Assembly (NCBI RefSeq): GCF_039613825.1
Contig: NZ_CP154826.1
Coordinates: 2,356,001-2,420,000, forward strand
Direction: 5' to 3'
DNA from: Diaminobutyricibacter sp. McL0608
GTDB lineage: Bacteria > Actinomycetota > Actinomycetes > Actinomycetales > Microbacteriaceae
Length of the DNA: 64,000 nt
The position numbers and the translations under genes are program-made. Positions 25,520-33,885 of the stretch are shown here, one piece after another. Below the pieces are notes generated by a model, which searched no databases, was not told the DNA's origin, and worked only from the letters and a program-made list of their open reading frames with translations. Each line of letters opens with the position of its first letter. Within the stretch, counting starts at the first letter, position 1.

Positions 25520-26422
25520 TTATCGAACCCGTTCCCGCAGGAATCGCCCGATCCGCTCGGTCGCCTCCACGGCCTCCGGAGTGCCGAGCATCAGCTGATA
25601 CACGTGCGGCAGGCCGTCGCCGACCTGCAGCCGCGCATCCACCCCGGCCTCGGTCGCCGCCGCGACCAGTCGCTCGGAATCGCTGAGGAGCAGATCGGAT
25701 GTCCCCACCTGCACGAGCATCGGCGGAAGCCCGGAGAGGGATGCGAACAGCGGCGACGCCAGAGGCGTCCTGGGGTCGGCGCCGGCCAGGTAGTCGGCGG
25801 CCAACTGCTGGAGCAGGGCCGGGGTCGAAATCGGATCGTCCTCCACGCGCTCGGTCATGGACTCGCCCGAACTCGTCAGATCCACTGTCGGCGACATCAG
25901 CACCACGGCTGCGGGCAACGCGTCACCGGCGTCGCGCGTCGCGACGAGCAGGGCGACAGCGAGGCCTCCCCCTGCTGAGTCACCGGCCACCGCCATGGAT
26001 GCTGCGCTCAGGCGCTGGTCGGTGCGAAGCCAGCGCCACACGGCCAGCACATCGTCGATGGCCGCGGGGAACGGATGCTCGGGAGCAAGCCGATACTCGA
26101 CGAACAGAACCCGCATCCCGCCCGCGCGCCCCAGTCTGGCGGCCAGTTCGCCGTCGCTGTGAAGCGACCCGAACTCGTACCCGCCACCGTGCAGGAAGAG
26201 GAGCACCCGGCCGGGGTCGACGCCAGGAGCATCCAGCCAGTGCGCCGGCACCCCGCCCGCCCTGACGTCTGTCACGACCACATCGTCGGGCAGCGGATGA
26301 ACGGGGCCGGCCGGGGCGAACGAGGCGCGCGCTTCGGCCACCGTCACAGGCGGCTGGTCGGCCCCGGCTCTCTGGCGTTGCCTCAACGTCTCCATCAGGG
26401 CGAGCATCTCCTGGCTCGGCAT
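25520..26422 (-). CDS. Alpha/beta hydrolase, hormone-sensitive-lipase-type esterase
   Basis: A 300-residue cytoplasmic esterase of bacterial family IV. It has the oxyanion-hole motif HGGGY (residues 78-82), the nucleophile elbow GDSAGG (Ser149), the aspartate in QVGTSDLLLSD and the histidine in GLPHVYQ. Such enzymes hydrolyse short-chain acyl esters. The start at 26422 gives the usual family length; the longer frame to 26545 would overlap the carbonic anhydrase gene. It follows that gene by 14 bases and is probably co-transcribed with it. Confidence 0.9.
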   Translation of the reverse strand: MPSQEMLALMETLRQRQRAGADQPPVTVAEARASFAPAGPVHPLPDDVVVTDVRAGGVPAHWLDAPGVDPGRVLLFLHGGGYEFGSLHSDGELAARLGRAGGMRVLFVEYRLAPEHPFPAAIDDVLAVWRWLRTDQRLSAASMAVAGDSAGGGLAVALLVATRDAGDALPAAVVLMSPTVDLTSSGESMTERVEDDPISTPALLQQLAADYLAGADPRTPLASPLFASLSGLPPMLVQVGTSDLLLSDSERLVAAATEAGVDARLQVGDGLPHVYQLMLGTPEAVEATERIGRFLRERVR

Positions 26423-26436
26423 CGCCGTGTCTCCTG

Positions 26437-26967
26437 CTAGTTCGACTGGCCGGAGACGGTCGTCTCGAGAGGCTGCACCTCGCTCACGCGCCCGGTGTCC
26501 ACATCGAAGATGAAACCCCTGACCGACACCTCTGCGGCGATCCACGGGTGCGACCGGGTCTTCTGCATCTGCTCCCGGGTGTTCTGCTCGGGATCGGTGA
26601 AGCTGTAGAACCTGGCCGGCGCGATCGGCGACATGCCGGTCTCATCGCGTAGACGCTCCTCGAGTTCACCATCGGTGAAGGTGGTCATCCCGCAGCCGTT
26701 GTGGTTGATGATCATGATCTCCCGGGTGCCGAGGACCCTGGTCGAGATGATGAGGGACCGGATGGAGTCGTCGTCGATCACCGTCCCGACATTCCTGATC
26801 ATGTCGACGTCGGCGTCGGCCAGCCCCAGCATCCGCGCGATGCCGGAGAGCCGGGGATCCGCGCACGTGACGATGGCGATCTTCGGGGCCGGTGGCGCCC
26901 CCAGGGCCGGGTCGTACTCGTTGGCGATGGTCGCGTTCGCGGCCACGGCATCGTCGATGAGGCTCAT
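26437..26967 (-). CDS. Beta-carbonic anhydrase
   Basis: A 176-residue enzyme. The zinc ligands are Cys35 in TCADPR and His89/Cys92 in HNGCG, with the Asp37-Arg39 dyad intact. This is the short type of beta-carbonic anhydrase common in actinobacteria. It interconverts CO2 and bicarbonate in the cytoplasm. The start at 26967 has a CAGGAG ribosome-binding site; a longer frame to 27198 lacks one and is rejected. Confidence 0.92.
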   Translation of the reverse strand: MSLIDDAVAANATIANEYDPALGAPPAPKIAIVTCADPRLSGIARMLGLADADVDMIRNVGTVIDDDSIRSLIISTRVLGTREIMIINHNGCGMTTFTDGELEERLRDETGMSPIAPARFYSFTDPEQNTREQMQKTRSHPWIAAEVSVRGFIFDVDTGRVSEVQPLETTVSGQSN

Positions 26968-27094
26968 GAGATTCTCCTGACGTGTGGACCGCTTCGAACA
27001 GGGAAAGAACATCTGCAGCGTGTCCAGAATCGACGATAGACCCGGGTCGGCCCGATTGGATAGCCACCCGACCGCATCACGTCGGAGGCGCTCG

Positions 27095-28795
27095 TCAACT
27101 CCGCCCGCGGCCCCCGATGAGCGTGTAGAGGAGTGGGACGACCGACGCGACCATGAGGACGGTGCCGAGAACGGCATCCGTTGACAGCACCACGGCACCC
27201 GCGATGAGCAGGGCGCCGAACAGGATCGCCGACACTGCCCGCCGTCCAGTGCGCTCCAGCCGGGCGACCCGCTTTTCGAGTTGAGGATTCGTGACGGCGA
27301 CGTTGCCGTCCTCTATTCGGGTGAGGAGCGCATCCATCCGCTTCGGCAGCCGCAACGCGATGCCCGCGATCTCGACGGCCTGCTGCGCGACGTCCTTGAC
27401 CACGTTGCCGCGCTCATCGCGCAGCAACTGCGCCGCATACGGTTCGATGGAGTTCCACATGTTGAATTCGGGATCGAGCGCACTGCACACGCCTGAGGTG
27501 AGTGACATCGCACGGATGACGAGCAGGAAGTTCTCCGGCAGCTGGAATGGCAACGAGCGCACCGTCTCCCCGAACTGCACGGCGAAGTCGCGGAACTCTC
27601 GCGGGTCCACCTCGCGCAGCTCGGCGAAGCCCATCCCGCCGAACCGGGCGAAGAGCTGCGTCATCGCCTTCTCGAGTTCCGTGGAATCGGTCGTCGGCAG
27701 CAGCACGCCCACGTCGCGCATCGCGCTGACCAGACCTTTTCCGTCGCGCGCGGCGGCCGCGAACAGCAGTTTGCGCAGGCCGCTGCGCGTGGTCGCAGTG
27801 ACTTCGCCCATCATGCCGAAGTCGATGAACGTCAGCACCCAGGGATGCGGTCCGTCGGCGACAGGCGTCACGAAGATGTTGCCGGGATGCGGATCGGCGT
27901 GGAAGAAGCCGTTCGTGAACAGCTGGTCGAACATCACGGCAGCGAACACCGGCGCCACCTCGGCCGGGTCGATTCCGGCCGCCCGCAGCGCCTCCGCATC
28001 CGTGATCTTGATGGCCGTCACGTCGCCGAGCGTGAGCACGCGTCGGGTCGTGCGCTCCCAGACGACCGCGGGCACAGCCACCCTGTCGTCGCCTTCGAAG
28101 TCGCTCGCGAAGTGTTCGCAGCCCGCCGCCTCGTGCAGGTAGTCGATCTCCTCGAGGCTGGTACGCGCGAACTCCTCGACAAGCGCGGGCGCATTGACCC
28201 GGTCGGACACAAGACGCACCCTGCTGAGCCATCCGCCCACCCTGCGCAGTGCGGCCAGATCGACGTCGACGATCGCACCGATGCCCGGCCGCTGCACCTT
28301 GATGATGACCTGTTCGAGGCCGGTCTCGGCCGCATCCGCCGGGGAGAGCAGGGCACGATGCGCCTGGCCGAGGGATGCTGCCGCAACGGGAGTCTCGTCG
28401 ACCATCGCGAACGCGCGCTCGAGCGGGAGGCCGAGTTCCGCCTCGGCGAGAGCGCGGATGCCGGCGAACGGCACCGGAGGAACCTCGTCCTGCAGCCCCT
28501 CCAGCTCGGCCGTGATCTCCGGCGGCAGCACGTCGAGACGCGACGACATGAACTGGCCGACCTTGATCATCAGGCCGCCGAGCTCCACCGCCAGCGCGTG
28601 GAAGCGCTGCGCGAAGTGCCGCATCCGTTTGGGCCGGGTGCGCGCCGAGACCCTCGCGAGCCCGATGCGCGGGAGGAACAGCTCGTACCACCACGTCACC
28701 GCCAGCTGCCGCCCGGCGAAACGCAGGATGCGGCGGTAGCGGGCGCGCGTGGATCTCGCGTCTGGTGCGCCCGGACCCGGACGGACCTGCGTCAC
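27095..28795 (-). CDS. ABC1/UbiB family atypical protein kinase
   Basis: A 566-residue membrane-associated protein with the family hallmarks: the KxGQ motif (MIKVGQFMSSRLDVLPPEIT), the Ala-rich loop AAASLGQAH, the lysine in VIIKVQRPG, the catalytic FFHADPHPGNIFV and the metal site FIDFGMMGE. Two membrane helices are at the C-terminus (about 515-560). UbiB-type proteins support isoprenoid quinone or lipid homeostasis. In an organism expected to use menaquinone the role is unclear, but association with a PadR regulator suggests stress-controlled expression. GTG start; the PadR stop lies 5 bases upstream, so they form an operon. Confidence 0.9.
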   Translation of the reverse strand: MTQVRPGPGAPDARSTRARYRRILRFAGRQLAVTWWYELFLPRIGLARVSARTRPKRMRHFAQRFHALAVELGGLMIKVGQFMSSRLDVLPPEITAELEGLQDEVPPVPFAGIRALAEAELGLPLERAFAMVDETPVAAASLGQAHRALLSPADAAETGLEQVIIKVQRPGIGAIVDVDLAALRRVGGWLSRVRLVSDRVNAPALVEEFARTSLEEIDYLHEAAGCEHFASDFEGDDRVAVPAVVWERTTRRVLTLGDVTAIKITDAEALRAAGIDPAEVAPVFAAVMFDQLFTNGFFHADPHPGNIFVTPVADGPHPWVLTFIDFGMMGEVTATTRSGLRKLLFAAAARDGKGLVSAMRDVGVLLPTTDSTELEKAMTQLFARFGGMGFAELREVDPREFRDFAVQFGETVRSLPFQLPENFLLVIRAMSLTSGVCSALDPEFNMWNSIEPYAAQLLRDERGNVVKDVAQQAVEIAGIALRLPKRMDALLTRIEDGNVAVTNPQLEKRVARLERTGRRAVSAILFGALLIAGAVVLSTDAVLGTVLMVASVVPLLYTLIGGRGRS

Positions 28796-28800
28796 CCGCT

Positions 28801-29340
28801 TCAGTCCTGAGCGAGGATCGAGTAGAGCCGGCGGCGCGCCTCGTCGAGGACCGCGACAGCCTGCTGGACCTGCTCCGGCGAGCCGGTGCGGCGTACCTGG
28901 GCCGCGGCCTGCGCCAACTCGATGCCCGCTTTGGGCAGCGCATTGAAGGCCGGGCCTTCACCCGTGGTCTCCCACGGCGCGGAATCGGCAGCACTGGCAG
29001 CCTCTTCGCGACCTTCGTCCGTCAGCGCATACGTCTTGCGGCCGTTAGACTCCTCCACGCTGATGAGCCCCTCATCCGCCAGCAGTTGCAGTGTCGGATA
29101 GACCGAACCGGCGCTGGGCTTCCAGCTGCCGCCACTGCGCTCCTCGATCTCGCGGATGATCTGGTAACCGTGCATCGGCTTCTCGGCCAGGAGCGCGAGC
29201 ACCGCGGCGCGCACGTCGCCCCGGCCCACCCGCGTGCCCACGCGTTTCTCGAACGCGGAGAAGATCTGCTCCATCGTCTGCCAGATGCCCTCGCCAGGAT
29301 TGCCGGCGCCGAAGCCGCCGGCCGGGAATGAACCGCCCAT
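28801..29340 (-). CDS. PadR family transcriptional regulator
   Basis: A 179-residue regulator. A Gly-rich N-terminal arm (1-35) precedes the winged helix (about 45-115: VRAAVLALLAEKPMHGYQII ... SAGSVYPTLQLLADEGLI, then GRKTYALTDEG) and a C-terminal dimerisation helix (VQQAVAVLDEARRRLYSIL). PadR proteins usually repress detoxification or membrane-stress genes. The ATG at 29340 is chosen for GAGGAG six bases upstream; a TTG 24 bases earlier is less likely. It shares an operon with the downstream ABC1 kinase and probably represses itself through the palindrome at 29373-29386. Confidence 0.9.
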   Translation of the reverse strand: MGGSFPAGGFGAGNPGEGIWQTMEQIFSAFEKRVGTRVGRGDVRAAVLALLAEKPMHGYQIIREIEERSGGSWKPSAGSVYPTLQLLADEGLISVEESNGRKTYALTDEGREEAASAADSAPWETTGEGPAFNALPKAGIELAQAAAQVRRTGSPEQVQQAVAVLDEARRRLYSILAQD

Positions 29341-29372
29341 GATGTGCTCCTCAGAAATGCTCAACGATACTC

Positions 29373-29386
29373 AACGATATATCGTT
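29373..29386. promoter_or_regulatory. Probable PadR operator
   Basis: AACGATATATCGTT is a perfect 14-base palindrome 33 bases upstream of the padR start, and the half-site CAACGATA is repeated at 29362-29369. PadR-type repressors often bind AT-rich palindromes of this kind near their own promoter. Confidence 0.7.
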
Positions 29387-29469
29387 AACGGGCCGAGCGA
29401 TAGGGACCGGTGGCACTGGCGTGTGCGGGCCGCCTAGCCCCCTGCGCCCGGGCGACCTACGCTGACGGA

Positions 29470-29865
29470 ATGACGAACGGCGCGGTCGTGAAGGGCGTCG
29501 AGATCGCTCTCGAACCGCGCGACGACGAGCCGAGACGCGTCGTCTTCCGGTTCACGGGTCCCCGCATCGCGTACGAAGTGAGCTCGTTCATGAGCTTCAG
29601 CGGTGGAAGCGCCGACCTGGGCAATCCGCGACCGGAGATCTCAGTGGGCGATCCTCCCCTGACCGTCGAGTTGCCGCGCACTGCCGCCGGAATCGATCAC
29701 GTCGGGGTGATGTGGACCGAGCGGTCGGTGATCGGGCGCCGGTTCCGGGCGGTGCGCATCCGGCTGGACGAGACGCACACCGCCGAGGAATGGCGCATCA
29801 TCCCCGTGATCGGAGTGTTCGCGCCCAACGCGGGCCACTGGGTCGTGCGGGCGAGTCAGGCGTGA
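29470..29865 (+). CDS. Hypothetical protein (131 aa)
   Basis: A soluble, probably all-beta protein with alternating hydrophobic strands (VVFRFTGPRIAYEVS, DHVGVMWTERSVIGRRFRAV, EEWRIIPVIGVFA) and no signal or membrane segment. I do not recognise the family. The ATG at 29470 has only a weak GACGGA before it. It is transcribed away from the PadR operon and ends 13 bases before the convergent hicB. Confidence 0.6.
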   Translation: MTNGAVVKGVEIALEPRDDEPRRVVFRFTGPRIAYEVSSFMSFSGGSADLGNPRPEISVGDPPLTVELPRTAAGIDHVGVMWTERSVIGRRFRAVRIRLDETHTAEEWRIIPVIGVFAPNAGHWVVRASQA

Positions 29866-29878
29866 GGAAGCGTCGGAG

Positions 29879-30262
29879 CTAGGCGGACATCAGTTGATGC
29901 GCTCGCTGATGAGATATCCCGAGTATCGATCCGACGTCACGCAGAGGAACGCCCTGAGAGGCGAGATCCTTCGCTAATTTCTGGGCGGCTTCGGCGGCTT
30001 CCTTTTCGAGGGCCGCCGCCCGTTCACGGTCGGTTCGGATCATTGCGAGTACTTCTTGAATCCCTTTTACGTCACCAACTGCTTCGACTCGCACATCCAA
30101 CGCGAATGTATCCGCGCCTCTATCAAGGGTTGCAGCAACATAGTCGCTCGCCATTTGGGCAGCCTCTGAGAGTCGCCGTGCCTGTGTCAGGCCACCGATC
30201 TCCGGAATCGCGACCATCCACCATTTGCCTTCGCGAGTCACCGTGACGTCATACCGCTTCAT
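29879..30262 (-). CDS. hicB: HicB family antitoxin with C-terminal DNA-binding helix-turn-helix
   Basis: A 127-residue antitoxin. The N-terminal half has the HicB partial RNase H-like fold (MKRYDVTVTREGKWWMVAIP, GGLTQARRLSEAAQMASDYV). A charged helix links it to a C-terminal helix-turn-helix (PLRDVGSILGISHQRAHQLM) that would bind the operator. HicB neutralises the HicA mRNA interferase and autorepresses the operon. Its start overlaps the hicA stop by 4 bases, in the toxin-first order. Base composition here is less GC-rich than in flanking genes, consistent with a horizontally acquired toxin-antitoxin unit. Confidence 0.88.
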   Translation of the reverse strand: MKRYDVTVTREGKWWMVAIPEIGGLTQARRLSEAAQMASDYVAATLDRGADTFALDVRVEAVGDVKGIQEVLAMIRTDRERAAALEKEAAEAAQKLAKDLASQGVPLRDVGSILGISHQRAHQLMSA

Positions 30263-30459
30263 TTCGCCGCCTCCTCAATCGCCTTGTTGACCTGTCTCAC
30301 AACTCCTGGCGAAATAGTCTTGTGTCCGTCTGGAACAGTGACCGTGTGCCTTCCGTCGGCAGTCGCATATACCGTGTGGCTCCCGACAGTCCGGTCTGCA
30401 GAGAACCCCGCCGCCTTAAGCCGTCTGATCAACTTCCGTGTGGGTTCTTCGCTCACCAT
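30259..30459 (-). CDS. hicA: HicA family toxin, mRNA interferase
   Basis: A 66-residue protein of typical HicA length with the double-stranded-RNA-binding-like fold: RKLIRRLKAAGFSADRTVGS, the catalytic histidine in GSHTVY, and the strand HTVTVPDGHKTISPGVVRQV. It cleaves mRNA and arrests growth unless bound by HicB. It starts 7 bases from a perfect palindrome, so the transcript leader must be very short or absent. Confidence 0.88.
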   Translation of the reverse strand: MVSEEPTRKLIRRLKAAGFSADRTVGSHTVYATADGRHTVTVPDGHKTISPGVVRQVNKAIEEAAK

Positions 30460-30465
30460 ACAGAA

Positions 30466-30486
30466 TAGTCTAGATAGCCTAGACTA
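30466..30486. promoter_or_regulatory. Probable HicB operator
   Basis: TAGTCTAG, five bases, CTAGACTA is a perfect 8-5-8 inverted repeat ending 7 bases before the hicA start codon. Position and symmetry fit the autoregulatory site bound by the HicB helix-turn-helix. The remaining 260 bases (30487-30747) up to the methyltransferase gene show nothing I can name. Confidence 0.8.
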
Positions 30487-30747
30487 AACAAGATAAACGC
30501 TCTCCACAGGCTCCAGGCGATCTATCTTCGAGTGATCCCGCACGAAATGTCGACGTCGTGCATTCGTTCCATTGGGTATATCGTCTGTCCCATCGCCAGT
30601 GTCAACGGTCTCGGATGGGCGTTCGGTCGAGCCGTGAGGTAAGAGCGAGTTACTGGGTTTCAGGCGGTTCGTCGGTGGATAGCGCCAAGCAGATCGCGGC
30701 TGGTCCCACTCACCGCCGAGCGCATCCGATGCGAGACGTCCGCAGGG

Positions 30748-31422
30748 TCAACTCAGCCGGCGGATGACGGCGAAACCGTCCCAGCCCTTGAGTCCCACGG
30801 TCTGGAGCGCGGTCGCCTCGAGTGACGGATTCCCGGCTACCTCCGCGAGTGCGGCGCGCATCCCCCGAACCTGGTCATCCGCACTCTCCGCGTCGATGAC
30901 GGCGCCTCCGCGTACGACGTTGTCGATGACGATCACGCTGCCGGGATGCGTCAGCTCCAGTACGAGCCGCAGATACGCCGGGGTGCTCTGCTTGTCGGCG
31001 TCGATGAACGCGAAGTCGTACGGTTCGACTCCGGCGTCGACAAGCGCCTGGGCGGATGCGCGAGCCGGGCCGACGATGACGTCGACGCGATCGCCGACGC
31101 CCGCACGTTCCGCATTCGCGCGCGCGATCGCCGCGTTCTGCTCCTCGAGTTCGAGCGACGTGACGACGCCACACTCCCCCACAGCTCCGGCGAACCAGAT
31201 GGCGCTGTAGCCGGCGAGCGTACCGAACTCGATGACGCGCCGCGCCCCGACGAGCTCAGCGAGCATCCGCAGCAGTCTGCCCTGGTTGGCTGTGACCTCG
31301 ATTCCCGGTGCTGTCGTCTCACTGCTCGACAACCGCGCGGCAGCGAGCGCCTCATCCTCGTCGGCGAGAGTGTCGATCAGGTACCGGTCGACGTCGTTCC
31401 AGGATGCGTGCAAATCAGCCAT
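30748..31422 (-). CDS. Class I SAM-dependent O-methyltransferase
   Basis: A 224-residue enzyme of the catechol/caffeoyl-CoA O-methyltransferase family (Methyltransf_3). Motif I is VIEFGTLAGYSAIWFA, the acidic SAM-ribose residue is in VTSLELEEQ, the metal-binding aspartate is in DFAFIDADKQ, and VIVIDNVVRGG holds the second metal ligand. Such enzymes methylate catechol-like hydroxyls with a divalent metal. No pathway partner is adjacent, so the acceptor is unknown. Confidence 0.9.
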   Translation of the reverse strand: MADLHASWNDVDRYLIDTLADEDEALAAARLSSSETTAPGIEVTANQGRLLRMLAELVGARRVIEFGTLAGYSAIWFAGAVGECGVVTSLELEEQNAAIARANAERAGVGDRVDVIVGPARASAQALVDAGVEPYDFAFIDADKQSTPAYLRLVLELTHPGSVIVIDNVVRGGAVIDAESADDQVRGMRAALAEVAGNPSLEATALQTVGLKGWDGFAVIRRLS

Positions 31423-31601
31423 CGTGTGCCTCCCTGCCGGCGTTGCGCCTCGGATGCGGCCATCCTATTCCTGCCGTTTCGTCCACGCCGATCCGCGTCC
31501 CCTTGAGAGGGGGATGTGCGGCACCCGTACTGGGGCTGAGAGTGCGCTTCGTGCTCTGTCAAGCTCGGCTGAAGACCCGACCGCTTCAAGAAACGTCAAC
31601 G

Positions 31602-31811
31602 ATGCCGCAACCCCCTCGCGAAGGCGACCAGCCACCTGTCCCTGCTGTCGTGGGGGCGCTCGGTGGATATCCACCCCTCGGTCCCCAGGAGGAACCCGAG
31701 CCGACTCCGAGAAAACGGAGCATCTGGCGGTGGCTCGGCCCGTCGATCGCCGCGTTCGTCGTCCTCGCCGTCGGTGCCGGCGTCGCAATCTTCATCCTGG
31801 CCGGGCACTAG
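31602..31811 (+). CDS. Small single-pass membrane protein (69 aa)
   Basis: A Pro-rich N-terminus (MPQPPREGDQPPVPAVVG) is followed by one membrane helix (about 45-67, PSIAAFVVLAVGAGVAIFIL). This is a common layout for small actinobacterial membrane proteins of unknown role. The ribosome-binding site is weak. It lies just before the kup gene on the same strand. Confidence 0.6.
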   Translation: MPQPPREGDQPPVPAVVGALGGYPPLGPQEEPEPTPRKRSIWRWLGPSIAAFVVLAVGAGVAIFILAGH

Positions 31812-31860
31812 GTGCTACGCGCACGTGCATCAGGGGTAACGTGAGCCACGTGCAGGGTAG

Positions 31861-33864
31861 ATGGTTTCGCCGCTGGCGCTCCCGTCGAGTGAAATGACTC
31901 GGCACGTTCCGGCGCGCCGGGAAGGGGCCGACTCCGGGCCGCGCGAGAAACCAGGCGCGCCCCACGTGCCGGTCCGTGGGTCACGGGCCCTCGCGGTCGT
32001 CGCCATCGCGGCATTGGGCGTCGTCTTCGGCGACATCGGCACCAGTCCGCTCTACGCGTTGAAGACCGTGTTCCTTCTCGACGGCGGCGCCGTCCGGGCG
32101 AACCAGGCCGACGTCTTCGGCGTCGTCTCGATGATGTTCTGGAGCATCACGATCATCGTCTCCATCAAATATCTCGGCATCCTGATGCGCGCGGACAACG
32201 ACGGCGAGGGCGGCGTGATGGCGCTGGCCGCGCTGGCTCAGCGACTGTACGCAAAACAAGCCGGGAAGGCCGGGATCCTGCTGGTGATCGGTATCGTCGG
32301 CGTTTCGCTGTTCTATGGCGATTCGATCATCACGCCCGCGATCAGTGTTCTTTCGGCAGTGGAGGGCCTTCAGGTCACCACGCCGGCGATCGCACACCTG
32401 ATCCTGCCGATCTCGGCCGTGATCCTGATCGGCCTCTTCGTCGTTCAGCGCTTCGGAACGGGCAGGGTCGGAGGCCTTTTCGGCCCCATCATGGTGCTGT
32501 GGTTCGTCGTGCTGGCCGCAGCAGGTCTCGGGATGGTTATCCAGGACCCGGCTGTGCTGCTCGGACTGTCACCGACGTACGCGTTCGCCTTCATCTTCGC
32601 GCATCCGTCGATCTCGTTCGTCGCGCTCGGCGCGGTCGTCCTCGTCATCACCGGAGCTGAAGCCCTGTACGCCGACATGGGACATTTCGGACGCTCCCCG
32701 ATTCGCCGCGCCTGGTTCTTCCTGGTCTTCCCCGCGCTGACGATCAACTACCTGGGGCAGGCAGCGCTGGTCCTCAACCATCCTGCCGCCAAGGCCAATC
32801 CGTTCTTTCTGCTCATTCCGGACTGGGGGCGTCTGCCCGTGGTGATCCTCGCGACCGTTGCGACCGTCATCGCGAGCCAGGCCGTCATCTCCGGCGCGTT
32901 CTCCCTTTCACGGCAAGCGGTCCAGCTGGGTGTGCTCCCGCCGCTGACCGTCCGGCAGACGTCGAGGCACGAAGGCGGTCAGATCTATCTGCCGGCCATC
33001 AACGCCCTGCTGTTCATCGGCGTCATGGCCGTGATGCTCGCCTTCGGGTCATCCGAACGTCTGTCCACGGCGTACGGCATTTCCGTGACGGGGGCACTCG
33101 TCGTCGACACCCTGCTGCTCTTGTTGGTCGCCCGACCCCTGTGGCACTGGCGACCCTGGAAAATCGTTGTGTCGGCGGTCGTCTTCGGCGGCCTGGAACT
33201 GGCGTTCCTCGCCGGCAACCTGTCCAAGGTCATCAACGGTGGCTGGGTTCCCCTGCTCATCGCTGCGGCGGTCATCACCCTCATGACCACCTGGCGAAGG
33301 GGCCGCCAGCTGGTTCAGCTGGATCGCAAGAGCAAAGAAGGATCCCTCTCCGACTTCATCGACGATCTTCGCAAGAAGAACCTGCCGAGGGTCCCGGGGA
33401 TCGCCATCTTCCCCCATCCGAACAAAGACAGCACGCCTCTCGCCCTGCGCGCGAACGTGAAGCACAACCACGTGCTGCACGAACACGTCATCATCGTGTC
33501 GGTCATCACGGCTCAGGTGCCTCACGTGCCGAGACGCGAGGCCTTCGACTACGACGACCTGGGCTACGCGGACGACGGAATCGAAGCGCTGACCATCCGC
33601 TTCGGGTTCTCCGACGAACCCGACATCCCTCGCGCACTCCGCGCCGCCTGCTACGTCGGGGTACTCCCCCTCAAAGCGAAGGACTTCGAGTCCGCCTCGT
33701 ATTTCATCTCGCGCGGGGCCATCCGCACCACGCGGGCAAAGGGGATGGTCCCGTGGCGGCGATCACTGTTCGTCGCCCTCGCTCACAACGCCGCGGACCC
33801 GGCCGCCCGCTTCGGGCTCCCCCCACTTCGCACGGTCACGATGGGTAGCGACGTCGAGATCTGA
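31861..33864 (+). CDS. kup: Kup family potassium uptake protein
   Basis: A 667-residue membrane protein of normal Kup length. The conserved first-helix motif GVVFGDIGTSPLYALKTVF (about residues 53-71) and NDGEGGVMALAALAQRL are present. About 12 helices precede a cytoplasmic C-terminal domain (from about 470) containing RVPGIAIFPH and the final TVTMGSDVEI. Kup proteins import K+ with protons at low pH or low turgor. An ATG at 31894 would shorten the protein by 11 residues; which start is used is uncertain. It stands next to trehalose synthase, another osmotic-stress gene, though on the opposite strand. Confidence 0.93.
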   Translation: MVSPLALPSSEMTRHVPARREGADSGPREKPGAPHVPVRGSRALAVVAIAALGVVFGDIGTSPLYALKTVFLLDGGAVRANQADVFGVVSMMFWSITIIVSIKYLGILMRADNDGEGGVMALAALAQRLYAKQAGKAGILLVIGIVGVSLFYGDSIITPAISVLSAVEGLQVTTPAIAHLILPISAVILIGLFVVQRFGTGRVGGLFGPIMVLWFVVLAAAGLGMVIQDPAVLLGLSPTYAFAFIFAHPSISFVALGAVVLVITGAEALYADMGHFGRSPIRRAWFFLVFPALTINYLGQAALVLNHPAAKANPFFLLIPDWGRLPVVILATVATVIASQAVISGAFSLSRQAVQLGVLPPLTVRQTSRHEGGQIYLPAINALLFIGVMAVMLAFGSSERLSTAYGISVTGALVVDTLLLLLVARPLWHWRPWKIVVSAVVFGGLELAFLAGNLSKVINGGWVPLLIAAAVITLMTTWRRGRQLVQLDRKSKEGSLSDFIDDLRKKNLPRVPGIAIFPHPNKDSTPLALRANVKHNHVLHEHVIIVSVITAQVPHVPRREAFDYDDLGYADDGIEALTIRFGFSDEPDIPRALRAACYVGVLPLKAKDFESASYFISRGAIRTTRAKGMVPWRRSLFVALAHNAADPAARFGLPPLRTVTMGSDVEI

Positions 33865-33885
33865 CCGGCGCCGGAAAGGGGTCGC

